Shown: positions 1 to 5,730, numbered from the stretch's first letter. The stretch: DNA of 6,153 nucleotides from Solirubrobacterales bacterium (GCA_003244035.1 QHBV01000177.1:1-6153), one strand, 5' to 3'. Numbers and translations are program-made. Notes: generated by a model not told the origin, from the sequence alone.

Positions 1-351
1 GCGCCGAAGCTGGCCGCCGCGGGGGCGAGCATCATCATCGGCGCGCACGCGCACATGCTCCAGGGCTCGGGCTGGCTCGGCCACACGTTCGTCGCCTACG
101 GCATGGGCAACTTCCTGTGGTGGAAGAACTCCTACAGCACGGCCACCGGGGTGCTGAAGCTCACCTTGCACCCGCACGCGCCGCTGACCGCGCGGTTCGT
201 CCCCGCGGTCGTCTCGGGCACCGGCCAGCCGATCGTGGACCAGGGCGCCGCCGCCCGACGCGCCCTGGCGCACTACCCCAGCTTGCGCACCTGCGCCGGG
301 CTGTCCGCGAGCCCGCCCGCCGGGGCGATCACGCCGACGTCGGCCGGTTGA
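1..351 (+). CDS. CapA-family metallophosphatase-like protein, C-terminal part (5' end outside window)
   Basis: The reading frame is open from the first base, so the gene is truncated by the window edge; 116 residues are visible. It shows two hallmarks of the CapA/PgsA family (poly-gamma-glutamate or capsule synthesis proteins with a calcineurin-like metallophosphoesterase fold). These are a GAHAHMLQG block at visible residues 14-22, whose two histidines match the family's metal-binding GxHxH, and YGMGNFLW at residues 33-40, matching the usual 'YSLGNF' strand. Family members act at or outside the cell surface; the substrate here is unknown. The remaining 75 residues carry no recognised motif and end in a Ser/Pro/Ala-rich tail. 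About 114 of 116 codons end in G or C, much more than the genes downstream, so this is probably resident chromosome. The family call is secure; the biological role is not. Confidence 0.9.
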   Translation, partial: APKLAAAGASIIIGAHAHMLQGSGWLGHTFVAYGMGNFLWWKNSYSTATGVLKLTLHPHAPLTARFVPAVVSGTGQPIVDQGAAARRALAHYPSLRTCAGLSASPPAGAITPTSAG

Positions 352-518
352 TCGCGGTAGCGGCGAGAGCTTCGAATGCGGCGGAAAGGCCGCTGCCGCG
401 GCGCAGTTCCAGTCCTTCCCGCAGATCCTGGGCGGCGCGCGGGTAGTCCCCCATCCTCCGCCCCTCCCAGGATGCCGAGGGCGAACGCCTGGCCGTTCCG
501 GTTGCCGAGGCCATGCAG
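332..518 (-). pseudogene. Frameshifted relic of a TPR-repeat regulator (SARP/NB-ARC type)
   Basis: On the minus strand one frame reads LHGLGNRNGQAFALGILGG (from 518 to about 462). The next frame, entered one base further on, reads RRMGDYPRAAQDLREGLEL (from about 460), then SGLSAAFEAL and a stop at 329-331. Joined, they reproduce the tetratricopeptide rhythm 'LGdr.GqA.AL..LG.vrr.tGDYp.Aa..l.eALeL' found in tandem in actinobacterial SARP, AfsR-like and other NB-ARC regulators. The break lies in a G-rich run at about 459-468, consistent with one extra base. Only about one and a half repeats remain; no DNA-binding or NTPase domain is visible upstream on the minus strand to 790. Its end overlaps the CapA reading frame by 23 bp. 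I read it as the decayed C-terminal end of a lost regulator gene. Confidence 0.6.
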
Positions 519-776
519 CGCAGACCTCGACGAACACACGGGGCGCTGACTCCGTACGAAGGCTGGTCGGTGGGCCGAGGCCGCGCTCGGAAGGCGGCAT
601 CGGGCATGGCGACTCCGCAGCGCGGGCAGATGGCTGCTGTCGAAGGAGACACAGCGCCGCGAAAGGCAACGGGAGTGCGGTTGCGGCGTTGATCGCGGGT
701 TGCCGGCGGGTCCCCTATCGCGTCGTCGGGCCTATCGAGGTGCATGGGGCTAGGAGTCCGATGCGAGCTTACGCGA
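519..776. other. Intergenic stretch without a recognisable gene
   Basis: This lies between the TPR relic and the promoter of the DUF262 gene. Long open frames exist on both strands, as expected for GC-rich DNA, but their translations are Arg/Pro/Ala-rich and show no family motif. No tRNA, CRISPR-like repeat or clear terminator was seen. It may hold further decayed remains of the gene that left the TPR fragment. Confidence 0.5.
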
Positions 777-782
777 TAGGTT
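777..782 (+). promoter_or_regulatory. Candidate -10 element (TAGGTT) of the DUF262 gene
   Basis: TAGGTT fits the actinobacterial TAnnnT -10 pattern and ends 9 bp before the GTG start at 792. No good Shine-Dalgarno sequence lies between. A transcript starting about 7 bp after the hexamer would have almost no leader. No convincing -35 is visible. Confidence 0.35.
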
Positions 783-791
783 GCGCTCGCT

Positions 792-2468
792 GTGGACGCA
801 CGAAATCGGAGTATCAGCCAGTGGTTTACTCGGATCCGAACCGGGCAGGTCCAGCTGCCACGGTTCCAGCGGTTCGAGGCGTGGGGTCCAAACGAAGTCG
901 GCGATCTTCTACAGACAGTTGTTGACGAGCTTCCGGCCGGCGCCGTACTCGTGCTCGAGATCGGGGATAAGGCTCCCTTTCGCCATCGACCGCTCGCAGG
1001 GGCCCCTGCGCCGTCCGAGCGCATGACCGAACTGCTGCTGGATGGGCAGCAACGGCTCACTGCAGCCTGGCGGGTCCTTACCGAGAACTATCCGGATCGC
1101 ACGTACTTCGTCGACATCACTGACACAGACGCAGACGAAGACGATCAGCGGGACTTTCAAGTTCTCAGTTCAGGCCGCTGGTGGCGAGACGGCACGCGTT
1201 ACCCCGTCTGGTGCGATGACCCGCGCCGGGTGCTGCAGCGAGGGCATATTCCTGCGCGCATCCTTCGGCCCGACGACGCCGGAGAGGCGCAATGCATGTC
1301 GTGGATGCGAGAAGCCACGGGCGGAGATGTCGATGCGTTGCTGACTCTTCAAGCTCAGGTGCTAGGTCTGCGTGGGCGGGTAGCGGCTTTCAATCTGCCC
1401 TACTTGGCGCTGCCAGTCGAGAGCTCAGAGGCGGTGGTGCTGAACGTCTTTGAGAAACTCAACACGCGATCGGTCCCTCTCACCGCCTTTGACATCATCG
1501 TCGCACGCGTGGAGGGAGAGACCGGGGAGTCGCTACACGACCTAGTCGCGTCCCTGGATGGTCAAGTACCCGATCTCGCCAGGTACGTCCCGCCGGCTCA
1601 GCTCGTCCTACCCGCCGCTGCGCTGCTGCAGGGCCGGCGCCCCACCCAGCGCCAGCTGGTGTTTCTCGACTTCGAGCAGATGGTCCACGACTGGCCGATG
1701 ATTGTCCGCGGTGCCGAGCGTCTCGTGCAGTTTCTTCGTGAGGAGCACATTATCGACGGCCCTCGACTCCCGAGCGAGGTAGTGCTCGCGCCGCTGACGG
1801 TTCTGTGGGCGAACGCTCCCGACAACCCGGACCGCCTGGGAGCGGTCCGCACGCTGCTGCGTCGGTATATGTGGCGCGCCTTCGCCACCACGAGGTACGA
1901 AGCGGCGGCGGCGACCTCCAGCTTCCAGGACTACACGGCGCTATTGCCGGCCGTCACTGGCGAAGTCGCCGCAGAACCAGCGGCGCCGATCTTTGAGCAT
2001 CCGCTCCCCACGATCGACGAGGTCCGAGTCTCGGGTTGGCCGAAGCGTCGAGATCGACTGTCCCGCGCCATTCTCGCCGTTTCATTTCGCGCTGGCGCGC
2101 TAGATGTCGCTGATGGCGCCGCCATCAGCGACCAGAACGTGAGCAGTCGCGAATATCACCACCTTTACCCCGTAGCGTTCCTCGCTGAAAAAGGGATCGA
2201 GGAATGGGAGGCATCGGTAGCGACCAACTGTGCTCTGATCACTTGGCGCACTAATCGAACAATCTCAGCAAAACCGCCCGTCGACTATCTCCGCGAGCGA
2301 ACGGAAGCAGCTGCCCTTGGCGAACACGAAGTGAGACAGCGTCTCGCCTCACACCTCATCGACTATGACGATCTTGCTCGAGGCGACTACCCGGCCTTCC
2401 TCGAGCACCGCGCCGAGCGCGTGACGGCGGTGCTCCACCAGCTCTGCAACGGCACTCCGTGGCCATAG
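792..2468 (+). CDS. DUF262 / DUF1524 (HNH) protein, GmrSD-type restriction endonuclease-like
   Basis: A 558-residue protein with both halves of GmrSD-type enzymes fused in one chain. The N-terminal DUF262 domain has the opening RSISQWFTRIRTGQVQLPRFQRFEAW (in two parts: RSISQWFTRIRTG at 6-18 and QVQLPRFQRFEAW at 19-31), the ParB-like DGQQR signature at 84-88 and FEKLNTRSVPLTAFD at 220-234. The C-terminal part carries an HNH-type signature: HLYP (H457 to P460), then N479 in 'TNCALI' and N488 followed by 'KPPVDYL', as in DUF1524. In characterised GmrSD enzymes DUF262 couples nucleotide hydrolysis to cleavage by the HNH domain, acting on glucosylated hydroxymethylcytosine phage DNA; other family members differ in target. 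Start: GTG 792 is the first start codon after an in-frame stop at 777-779, and the domain begins at once. About a quarter of the early codons end in A/T, unlike the CapA gene, suggesting acquisition. A long inverted repeat lies within it at 2106-2132. Family assignment is strong; the target is unknown. Confidence 0.93.
   Translation: MDARNRSISQWFTRIRTGQVQLPRFQRFEAWGPNEVGDLLQTVVDELPAGAVLVLEIGDKAPFRHRPLAGAPAPSERMTELLLDGQQRLTAAWRVLTENYPDRTYFVDITDTDADEDDQRDFQVLSSGRWWRDGTRYPVWCDDPRRVLQRGHIPARILRPDDAGEAQCMSWMREATGGDVDALLTLQAQVLGLRGRVAAFNLPYLALPVESSEAVVLNVFEKLNTRSVPLTAFDIIVARVEGETGESLHDLVASLDGQVPDLARYVPPAQLVLPAAALLQGRRPTQRQLVFLDFEQMVHDWPMIVRGAERLVQFLREEHIIDGPRLPSEVVLAPLTVLWANAPDNPDRLGAVRTLLRRYMWRAFATTRYEAAAATSSFQDYTALLPAVTGEVAAEPAAPIFEHPLPTIDEVRVSGWPKRRDRLSRAILAVSFRAGALDVADGAAISDQNVSSREYHHLYPVAFLAEKGIEEWEASVATNCALITWRTNRTISAKPPVDYLRERTEAAALGEHEVRQRLASHLIDYDDLARGDYPAFLEHRAERVTAVLHQLCNGTPWP
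2106..2132. repeat. Perfect inverted repeat inside the DUF262 gene (13-bp arms, 1-bp centre)
   Basis: GTCGCTGATGGCG (2106-2118) is followed by a single C and then its exact reverse complement (2120-2132). It encodes VADGAAISD at residues 439-447, in the linker between the DUF262 region and the HNH motif. Arms of this length and perfection are not expected by chance in a window this size. As RNA it would form a stable hairpin in the middle of the message. Confidence 0.85.
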
Positions 2469-2484
2469 CCTCGCTTGCGCATTG

Positions 2485-2522
2485 CGTGAGAGCGGTCGTC
2501 CGCGCCGCCGCAGTCGCTCACG
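2485..2522 (+). terminator. Weak stem-loop between the DUF262 and PD-(D/E)XK genes
   Basis: CGTGAGAGCG (2485-2494) can pair with CGCTCACG (2515-2522) if two bases bulge out, across a 20-nt loop. There is no T-run after it. It sits 17 bp after the upstream stop codon, where a U-less actinobacterial terminator could be, but pairing is imperfect. Confidence 0.2.
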
Positions 2523-2550
2523 AGCCCCTGGTCGCCAATGCAGCCGCGAT

Positions 2551-2556
2551 TAGGGT
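2551..2556 (+). promoter_or_regulatory. Candidate -10 element (TAGGGT) of the PD-(D/E)XK gene; leaderless start likely
   Basis: TAGGGT matches TAnnnT and ends exactly 6 bp before GTG 2563, the spacing at which transcription would begin at the start codon itself. The same bases also contain AGGG (2552-2555), 7 bp before the start, which could act as a weak ribosome binding site if transcription begins further upstream. No clear -35 box is seen around 2528-2533. Confidence 0.4.
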
Positions 2557-2562
2557 TGACTC

Positions 2563-3561
2563 GTGACTGGGCTGCGTCTGCATCGGCGGGTCGTGCACAC
2601 GGTCTTCAACCTCCTCGGCGACAAGGAGGACAACATCACCTACAGCCTCGGCTGGGCGCTCGCGCAGTCCGACAACCTCGTGCAAGCGCTCCTCGCCGAG
2701 TTCTTCAAGGTCGACCCGGGCATGACCGCCGCCATCGGCCTACAGGATTCGGTCCGCGGCGCCGGTAGGACCGACATCGAGGTCAAGACCGACCAGGTCC
2801 ACCTCATCATCGAGGCCAAGCGCGGATGGGAGCTTGAGGACCCGACCAAGCTCAAGAAGTACACAAAGCGCTTCAAGACGGACGAAGCTCTGACTCCGGC
2901 GCTCGCCGTCGTCGCCGAGTGCTCGCTGGAATGGGCGCGGCCGCGCCTCCCGAAGGACATCGGCGGGGTGCCGGTCGAGTACATGTCGTGGCGCAAGGTC
3001 GTCAGGCTCGTCGAGGAGACGGCAGCGCAGTCAGGCTCGCACGCCGAGAAGCGACTCCTGCGCGAGCTCCATCGCTACCTGAAGGGGGTAATGACCGTGC
3101 AGAATGTCCAGTCGAACCTCGTCTACGTCGTCCCGCTCGCGAACTGGCCGCCCCTCGTGACGGACGGCCCGACCTTCGCGGACATCGTCGTCAAGCACAA
3201 CCGCTACTTCCACCCAGTTGGCGGAGGCTCCAGCGGCTGGCCGACAACCCCGCCGAACTACCTCGGCTTCCGCTTCGACGGCCAGTTGCAGCAGATACGG
3301 CACGTGGACCGCTACGAGGTCCACGAGCACCCGTGGGACGTCTTAATCCCAGGCATCGGGGCCGAGCAGGGCTGGGAGCCCTCACCGCACTTCTTCTACA
3401 AGCTGGGCAAGCCCATCATCCCCGACCACGACGTAAAGACCGGCGGCCTTTACGGCCCCGGGCGCCACTGGGCAGCCATCGACCTGCTCCTCACGAGTAA
3501 GACGGTCCGTGCAGCCCGGGACAGGACTCAGAAGCGCCTCGAAGCAGTCGGCGAGGAGTAG
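2563..3561 (+). CDS. PD-(D/E)XK superfamily nuclease-like protein
   Basis: A 332-residue protein. The N-terminal domain shows the PD-(D/E)XK layout: an early helix with E22 in 'KEDNITYSLGWAL', D71 in GRTDIEV, then a beta strand ending in IIEAKRGW with E84 and K86, and a following helix 'KLKKYTKRF' at 96-104. D71-(12 residues)-E84-A-K86 is a complete catalytic triad for metal-dependent DNA cleavage. Residues from about 180 form a second domain (VYVVPLANW, NYLGFRFDGQLQ, RHVDRYEVHEHP, HFFYKLGKPIIP, and TSKTVRAARDRTQKR near the end). I do not recognise it by name; it could recognise a target or ligand. The gene follows the DUF262 gene by 94 bp with its own putative promoter. Third positions are richer in G/C than in the DUF262 gene, so the two may have different origins. 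Inverted repeats inside it lie at 3303-3325 and 3432-3454. A nuclease is likely; whether it serves restriction, abortive infection or repair is not shown. Confidence 0.85.
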   Translation: MTGLRLHRRVVHTVFNLLGDKEDNITYSLGWALAQSDNLVQALLAEFFKVDPGMTAAIGLQDSVRGAGRTDIEVKTDQVHLIIEAKRGWELEDPTKLKKYTKRFKTDEALTPALAVVAECSLEWARPRLPKDIGGVPVEYMSWRKVVRLVEETAAQSGSHAEKRLLRELHRYLKGVMTVQNVQSNLVYVVPLANWPPLVTDGPTFADIVVKHNRYFHPVGGGSSGWPTTPPNYLGFRFDGQLQQIRHVDRYEVHEHPWDVLIPGIGAEQGWEPSPHFFYKLGKPIIPDHDVKTGGLYGPGRHWAAIDLLLTSKTVRAARDRTQKRLEAVGEE

Positions 3562-3596
3562 GCGAGCTGGACCGACGCAGTCGGCGGCAGTCGGCT
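3544..3596 (+). repeat. GCAGTCGGC three times at the end of the PD-(D/E)XK gene
   Basis: GCAGTCGGC occurs at 3544-3552 (within the last codons), 3577-3585 and 3587-3595. The last two are adjacent 10-mers differing only in the final base. A related GCAGTCGCTC lies at about 2511-2519, just before the same gene. It may be replication slippage, or a protein-binding cluster. Confidence 0.6.
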
Positions 3597-3651
3597 GCGC
3601 TAGGCACGTCTGAGGGCGACCCAACAGTGGCCTGGTTCACGTCAGTGCGCC

Positions 3652-3668
3652 GCCCGCGGTCGGCGGGC
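3652..3668. terminator. Possible GC stem-loop terminator
   Basis: GCCCGC (3652-3657) and GCGGGC (3663-3668) form a 6-bp all-GC stem with a 5-nt loop, 90 bp after the PD-(D/E)XK stop codon. There is no T-run, as is common in actinobacterial terminators, so this rests on position and pairing only. Confidence 0.25.
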
Positions 3669-3840
3669 CCCAGGCTGCTGCATCTGCGTGCGCGGGAGGA
3701 CTCCGCCTCGGGCTGACCGACCCCCTTCCTCCACGGCGGCGCCGACCGGCCACGACCCGAGCGGTAGACCCTGGACGAAGGCGGTCATGAGGTGCGCCGA
3801 CAACCGTTACCGTTGGGTCCGGCCAGTGGCTTGTCGCCCT

Positions 3841-3884
3841 AGCGATCACGAACGATCGCTCGCCCGCGATGCCGAAGCGATCGT
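3841..3884. repeat. Three-arm inverted-repeat cluster (AGCGATC / ACGATCGCT / AGCGATCGT)
   Basis: ACGATCGCT (3852-3860) is an exact 9-bp inverted match to AGCGATCGT (3876-3884) across 15 nt. Its GATCGCT part also pairs with AGCGATC at 3841-3847 across 6 nt, so two alternative hairpins compete for the middle arm. The cluster lies 25-68 bp beyond the stop codon of the last gene of the minus-strand operon. It could terminate that operon; the arms are not followed by T-runs on either strand. Confidence 0.55.
3852..3872 (+). repeat. Imperfect direct repeat flanking the three-gene operon, copy 1
   Basis: ACGATCGCT, three unmatched bases, CCGC and GATGC here align with the copy at 5839-5861, allowing one inserted base. 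The shared core is 18 bases in about 22. The two copies stand outside opposite ends of the minus-strand operon and in the same orientation. Confidence 0.35.
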
Positions 3885-3908
3885 GTAGACGGCTCTGGCT
3901 TGATGCCG

Positions 3909-4499
3909 TCAGTTGGCGTCCGAGTTTGCTGGCGCGGGACGCGGCTGCTTCTTATCCTGAGGAACGTCCTCGGCGTCCCGTCCAAGGAAGTAGGCGAGCT
4001 TCTTACGGAACAGAACACGCTGCTCATGAACTAGCTCGGCGTGTTTGCGCGCCAGAAGCTCGTCTGCGAGCTTCATTGGCAACGGTGTGGTGGTTCCGAA
4101 GTTGGCGACTTGCTCTGTATCGAACACCTCGGCGATCGGTGCGAACATCCAGTTGTCGATCCCCGCCACGTTGAGTTGATTCGTAACTCGGGCTTCCAGG
4201 TCATTGCTCTCGCGCAGGGCCTTCAACTGCTCGGACGTGTAGTGACCGGGAACGGATTGAAGTCGAGCGACGAGGAGCTTATTCCGCTTGCCTTCGTTGA
4301 ACTCACAGTCGTGCGAGATGATCACGACCAACGACGCCTTGGCGGGCACGATGATTTTCGAGGAGGCGTCCAGCGGCGGCGGGTCGACGAGAGACTCCGA
4401 TGGTGATACGCGCTCGAACTGCGTACCCAGCAACGGAAACGCGATAGGCCCCACGACGTCGCCCTGACGGAGGCCCTGACTCCAGAGTTCGGAGTACAT
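3909..4499 (-). CDS. Uncharacterised protein with SHDCE motif (third gene of operon)
   Basis: A 196-residue protein of a family I cannot name. It starts with a short 'LRQGDVVGPIAFP' segment (10-22). A hydrophobic strand then leads into the polar motif SHDCE, in SLVVIISHDCEFNEGKRNKLLVARL split as SLVVIISHDCE (56-66) and FNEGKRNKLLVARL (67-80). S62, H63, D64, C65 and E66 look like a conserved site, possibly for metal or catalysis; this is inference. I recall similar 'SHxCD/E' stretches after a 'QGD' start in unannotated bacterial proteins, but no function. The middle is mixed; residues 144-175 form a charged helix rich in Lys/Arg/Glu, and the last 16 residues are Pro/Ala/Asn-rich and probably disordered. 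No signal peptide or membrane segment: likely cytosolic. ATG 4499 follows the previous stop by 10 bp with only a weak ribosome site, so translation probably depends on coupling. Many codons end in A/T compared with the CapA gene. Confidence 0.75.
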   Translation of the reverse strand: MYSELWSQGLRQGDVVGPIAFPLLGTQFERVSPSESLVDPPPLDASSKIIVPAKASLVVIISHDCEFNEGKRNKLLVARLQSVPGHYTSEQLKALRESNDLEARVTNQLNVAGIDNWMFAPIAEVFDTEQVANFGTTTPLPMKLADELLARKHAELVHEQRVLFRKKLAYFLGRDAEDVPQDKKQPRPAPANSDAN

Positions 4500-4509
4500 C
4501 AGGCTGCGG

Positions 4510-4908
4510 TTATTCCGAGAGATCTAGCCTGAAGTCCTCGACAGCGGGCAGCGCCAGCAGAGCATTGAGGGCGCTGATCTGCTCTAGCGTCGCGACTTCC
4601 TCGCTGTAGGCAAGGTCATCGAAGACCCAGAACGAGCTGCTGACGGGCGAGCCGCTGATCTCACCGCCGGAATAGAACCGGCGCGTGATTGCTGGCATTG
4701 GCGCGCCCACCGCGGCGGCCGCGCTGGCGAAGAACGGGAGGACGTAGGCGCCGAACCGCCCGCGGACGCGGCCGGTAATCGTGGATGCGCTTGAACCGCC
4801 TACTGAACCCACACTCGCGGAGTTCACCATCTGCACGAGCGCCTCCTCACGCGGCGCCTCGGAGTTTAGGATCGAACGGGTCGTCGCTGTGCCGCTGGCC
4901 TCGGTCAT
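4510..4908 (-). CDS. Uncharacterised 132-residue protein (second gene of operon)
   Basis: Not recognised. Its ATG overlaps the stop of the preceding gene in an ATGA (4905-4908), a strong sign of translational coupling and of a real gene despite its small size. Residues 1-50 are Ser/Thr/Gly/Ala-rich (for example 'SVGSVGGSSAST', 32-43) and may be flexible. Residues 53-74 (AYVLPFFASAAAAVGAPMPAI region) are uninterruptedly non-polar and could be a membrane segment or a buried helix; no charged flank makes this certain. The rest holds 'SFWVFDDLAYSEE' (92-104) and a C-terminal helix 'EQISALNALLALP' followed by an acidic end, VEDFRLDLSE. An internal ATG (M27) is a possible later start, but the overlap favours 4908. 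A small partner or adaptor between two larger operon proteins is a guess. Confidence 0.7.
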   Translation of the reverse strand: MTEASGTATTRSILNSEAPREEALVQMVNSASVGSVGGSSASTITGRVRGRFGAYVLPFFASAAAAVGAPMPAITRRFYSGGEISGSPVSSSFWVFDDLAYSEEVATLEQISALNALLALPAVEDFRLDLSE

Positions 4909-5708
4909 ACGGTCGAGCTCGCGCTCAAGTCCTGAACAGAGATGCTGCCCGTCTGCGCGAATGCAGGACCAGCGGTCGTCGCAATTTCCCGAAGTAGACG
5001 GCTTACAGCCGCTATGCCGTCAGCGGTGACCCGAGTGGAGTTCCCGCCCGCCCGAACCTCCAGATTGTTGTTGATGTCCACCTGAAGCTCCAGTCCTTCG
5101 TCATCAAGTCGTCCTTGTCCAGGACGCATGCGCACCAGTTGCATACCGGGCATGATCGGTTGCTCTAGGACGCGGAGTTCATAATTGCTGAGTGTGAGCG
5201 TCACGAAGTACGTGTCTCGCACTCTGACCGCAACGCGTGCAAGGGCGTCCTGGACGCTAGCTTCATCGACGGTCGTCCGCAGGTGAGTGCGTAGGACGTG
5301 GAGTGCTGCTTTCTCCTCCCCCTCGAGCAGCGAGAAATGCAGCGTTCCGATGAGACCGACCGTCTCGACTGACGCGCCGATGGCGTCAAGTCCTCGGAGG
5401 ACCGCCCCGAGCTTGCGCTCGACGTATTCAAGGGCGCGCTCGGTGTCGGTGAGATACTCGCCGTAGAACCGAACCTCAAAGTCCGCCTGGACGGTTGACA
5501 AAGCCAACTGCGACGACGTGCTCGCAAGCGTCATGTACGGAGCGGTAGGGGGCGTATCAACGGGCAAGAACGACCGGTTGATCACGTTGGGAAACTCCTG
5601 CTGCACGGTGGCGATGAACACCTCGTCGCGAGCCGGATTCGGCTGGAGCGGACCAGCGAACTGCAGCACGCCGTGCGCAATGCGGAATTTGGGCGGAGGG
5701 AGCGGCAC
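4905..5708 (-). CDS. Uncharacterised 267-residue protein (first gene of operon)
   Basis: I do not recognise this with confidence. Size, the pattern 'FEVRFYGEYLTD' (77-88) plus a helix 'TERALEYVERKLGAVLRGL', and a later 'GLELQVDINNNLEVRA' strand (205-220) followed by a helix 'GIAAVSRLLREIATTAGPAF' recall the loosely defined TIGR04255-type proteins of unknown function, but this is a weak resemblance. The N-terminal part (10-75) is strand-rich, with 'YMTLASTSSQLALSTVQADFEVRF' (58-81, overlapping the above) as its most distinctive region. The protein has no signal peptide or membrane helix, so it is probably cytosolic. GTG 5708 is chosen because it stands 6 bp after a TAGACT -10-like hexamer and leads directly into the folded part; a leaderless message is likely. 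It heads a three-gene operon and its stop overlaps the next start. Codon usage has more A/T endings than the CapA gene. Confidence 0.85.
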   Translation of the reverse strand: MPLPPPKFRIAHGVLQFAGPLQPNPARDEVFIATVQQEFPNVINRSFLPVDTPPTAPYMTLASTSSQLALSTVQADFEVRFYGEYLTDTERALEYVERKLGAVLRGLDAIGASVETVGLIGTLHFSLLEGEEKAALHVLRTHLRTTVDEASVQDALARVAVRVRDTYFVTLTLSNYELRVLEQPIMPGMQLVRMRPGQGRLDDEGLELQVDINNNLEVRAGGNSTRVTADGIAAVSRLLREIATTAGPAFAQTGSISVQDLSASSTV

Positions 5709-5714
5709 TCTCAG

Positions 5715-5720
5715 AGTCTA
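5715..5720 (-). promoter_or_regulatory. Candidate -10 element (TAGACT) of the three-gene operon; leaderless start likely
   Basis: On the minus strand TAGACT (TAnnnT) is followed by exactly 6 bp and then the GTG start at 5708. A partial -35, TGGGCA (5744-5739, four of six bases of TTGACA), lies 18 bp upstream. No Shine-Dalgarno sequence fits between hexamer and start, which supports a leaderless transcript. Confidence 0.5.
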
Positions 5721-5730
5721 TGGCGCGGAA

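Larger units (their letters stand above)
3562..3908. other. Convergent intergenic region without a gene
   Basis: The PD-(D/E)XK gene and the minus-strand operon both end into this 347-bp gap. Short open frames occur on both strands but read as Arg/Pro/Gly-rich sequence with no family motif. It holds part of the GCAGTCGGC repeats, a GC stem-loop at 3652-3668 and an inverted-repeat cluster at 3841-3884. No tRNA or attachment-site core was recognised. Confidence 0.5.

Noticed and set aside
347..698. 11-bp direct repeat GTTGATCGCGG (347-357 and 688-698) flanking the relic region
   Set aside because: Matches of 11 bp are expected several times by chance in a GC-rich window of this size, and there is no extension or mobile gene between them.
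329..1060. Long minus-strand open frame of 243 residues
   Set aside because: Most of it is Arg/Pro/Ser-rich antisense of the DUF262 gene and of intergenic DNA. Only its last 50 residues resemble a TPR, and the matching upstream half lies in another frame, so it is scored as a relic and not a gene.
2919..3500. Plus-strand open frame of 193 residues inside the PD-(D/E)XK gene
   Set aside because: The translation is Arg/Pro/Ala-rich without motifs, while the main frame carries a complete nuclease motif set; this is an out-of-frame shadow.
3558..4000. 11-bp repeat GTAGGCGAGCT (3558-3568 and 3990-4000)
   Set aside because: One copy spans the stop of one gene, the other is antisense inside another coding sequence; no extension beyond 11 bp, so chance is the simplest explanation.
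4041..4406. Plus-strand open frame of 121 residues antisense to the third operon gene
   Set aside because: It looks moderately protein-like, but the opposite frame fits the operon spacing and has the SHDCE segment; no ribosome site or promoter was seen for the antisense frame.
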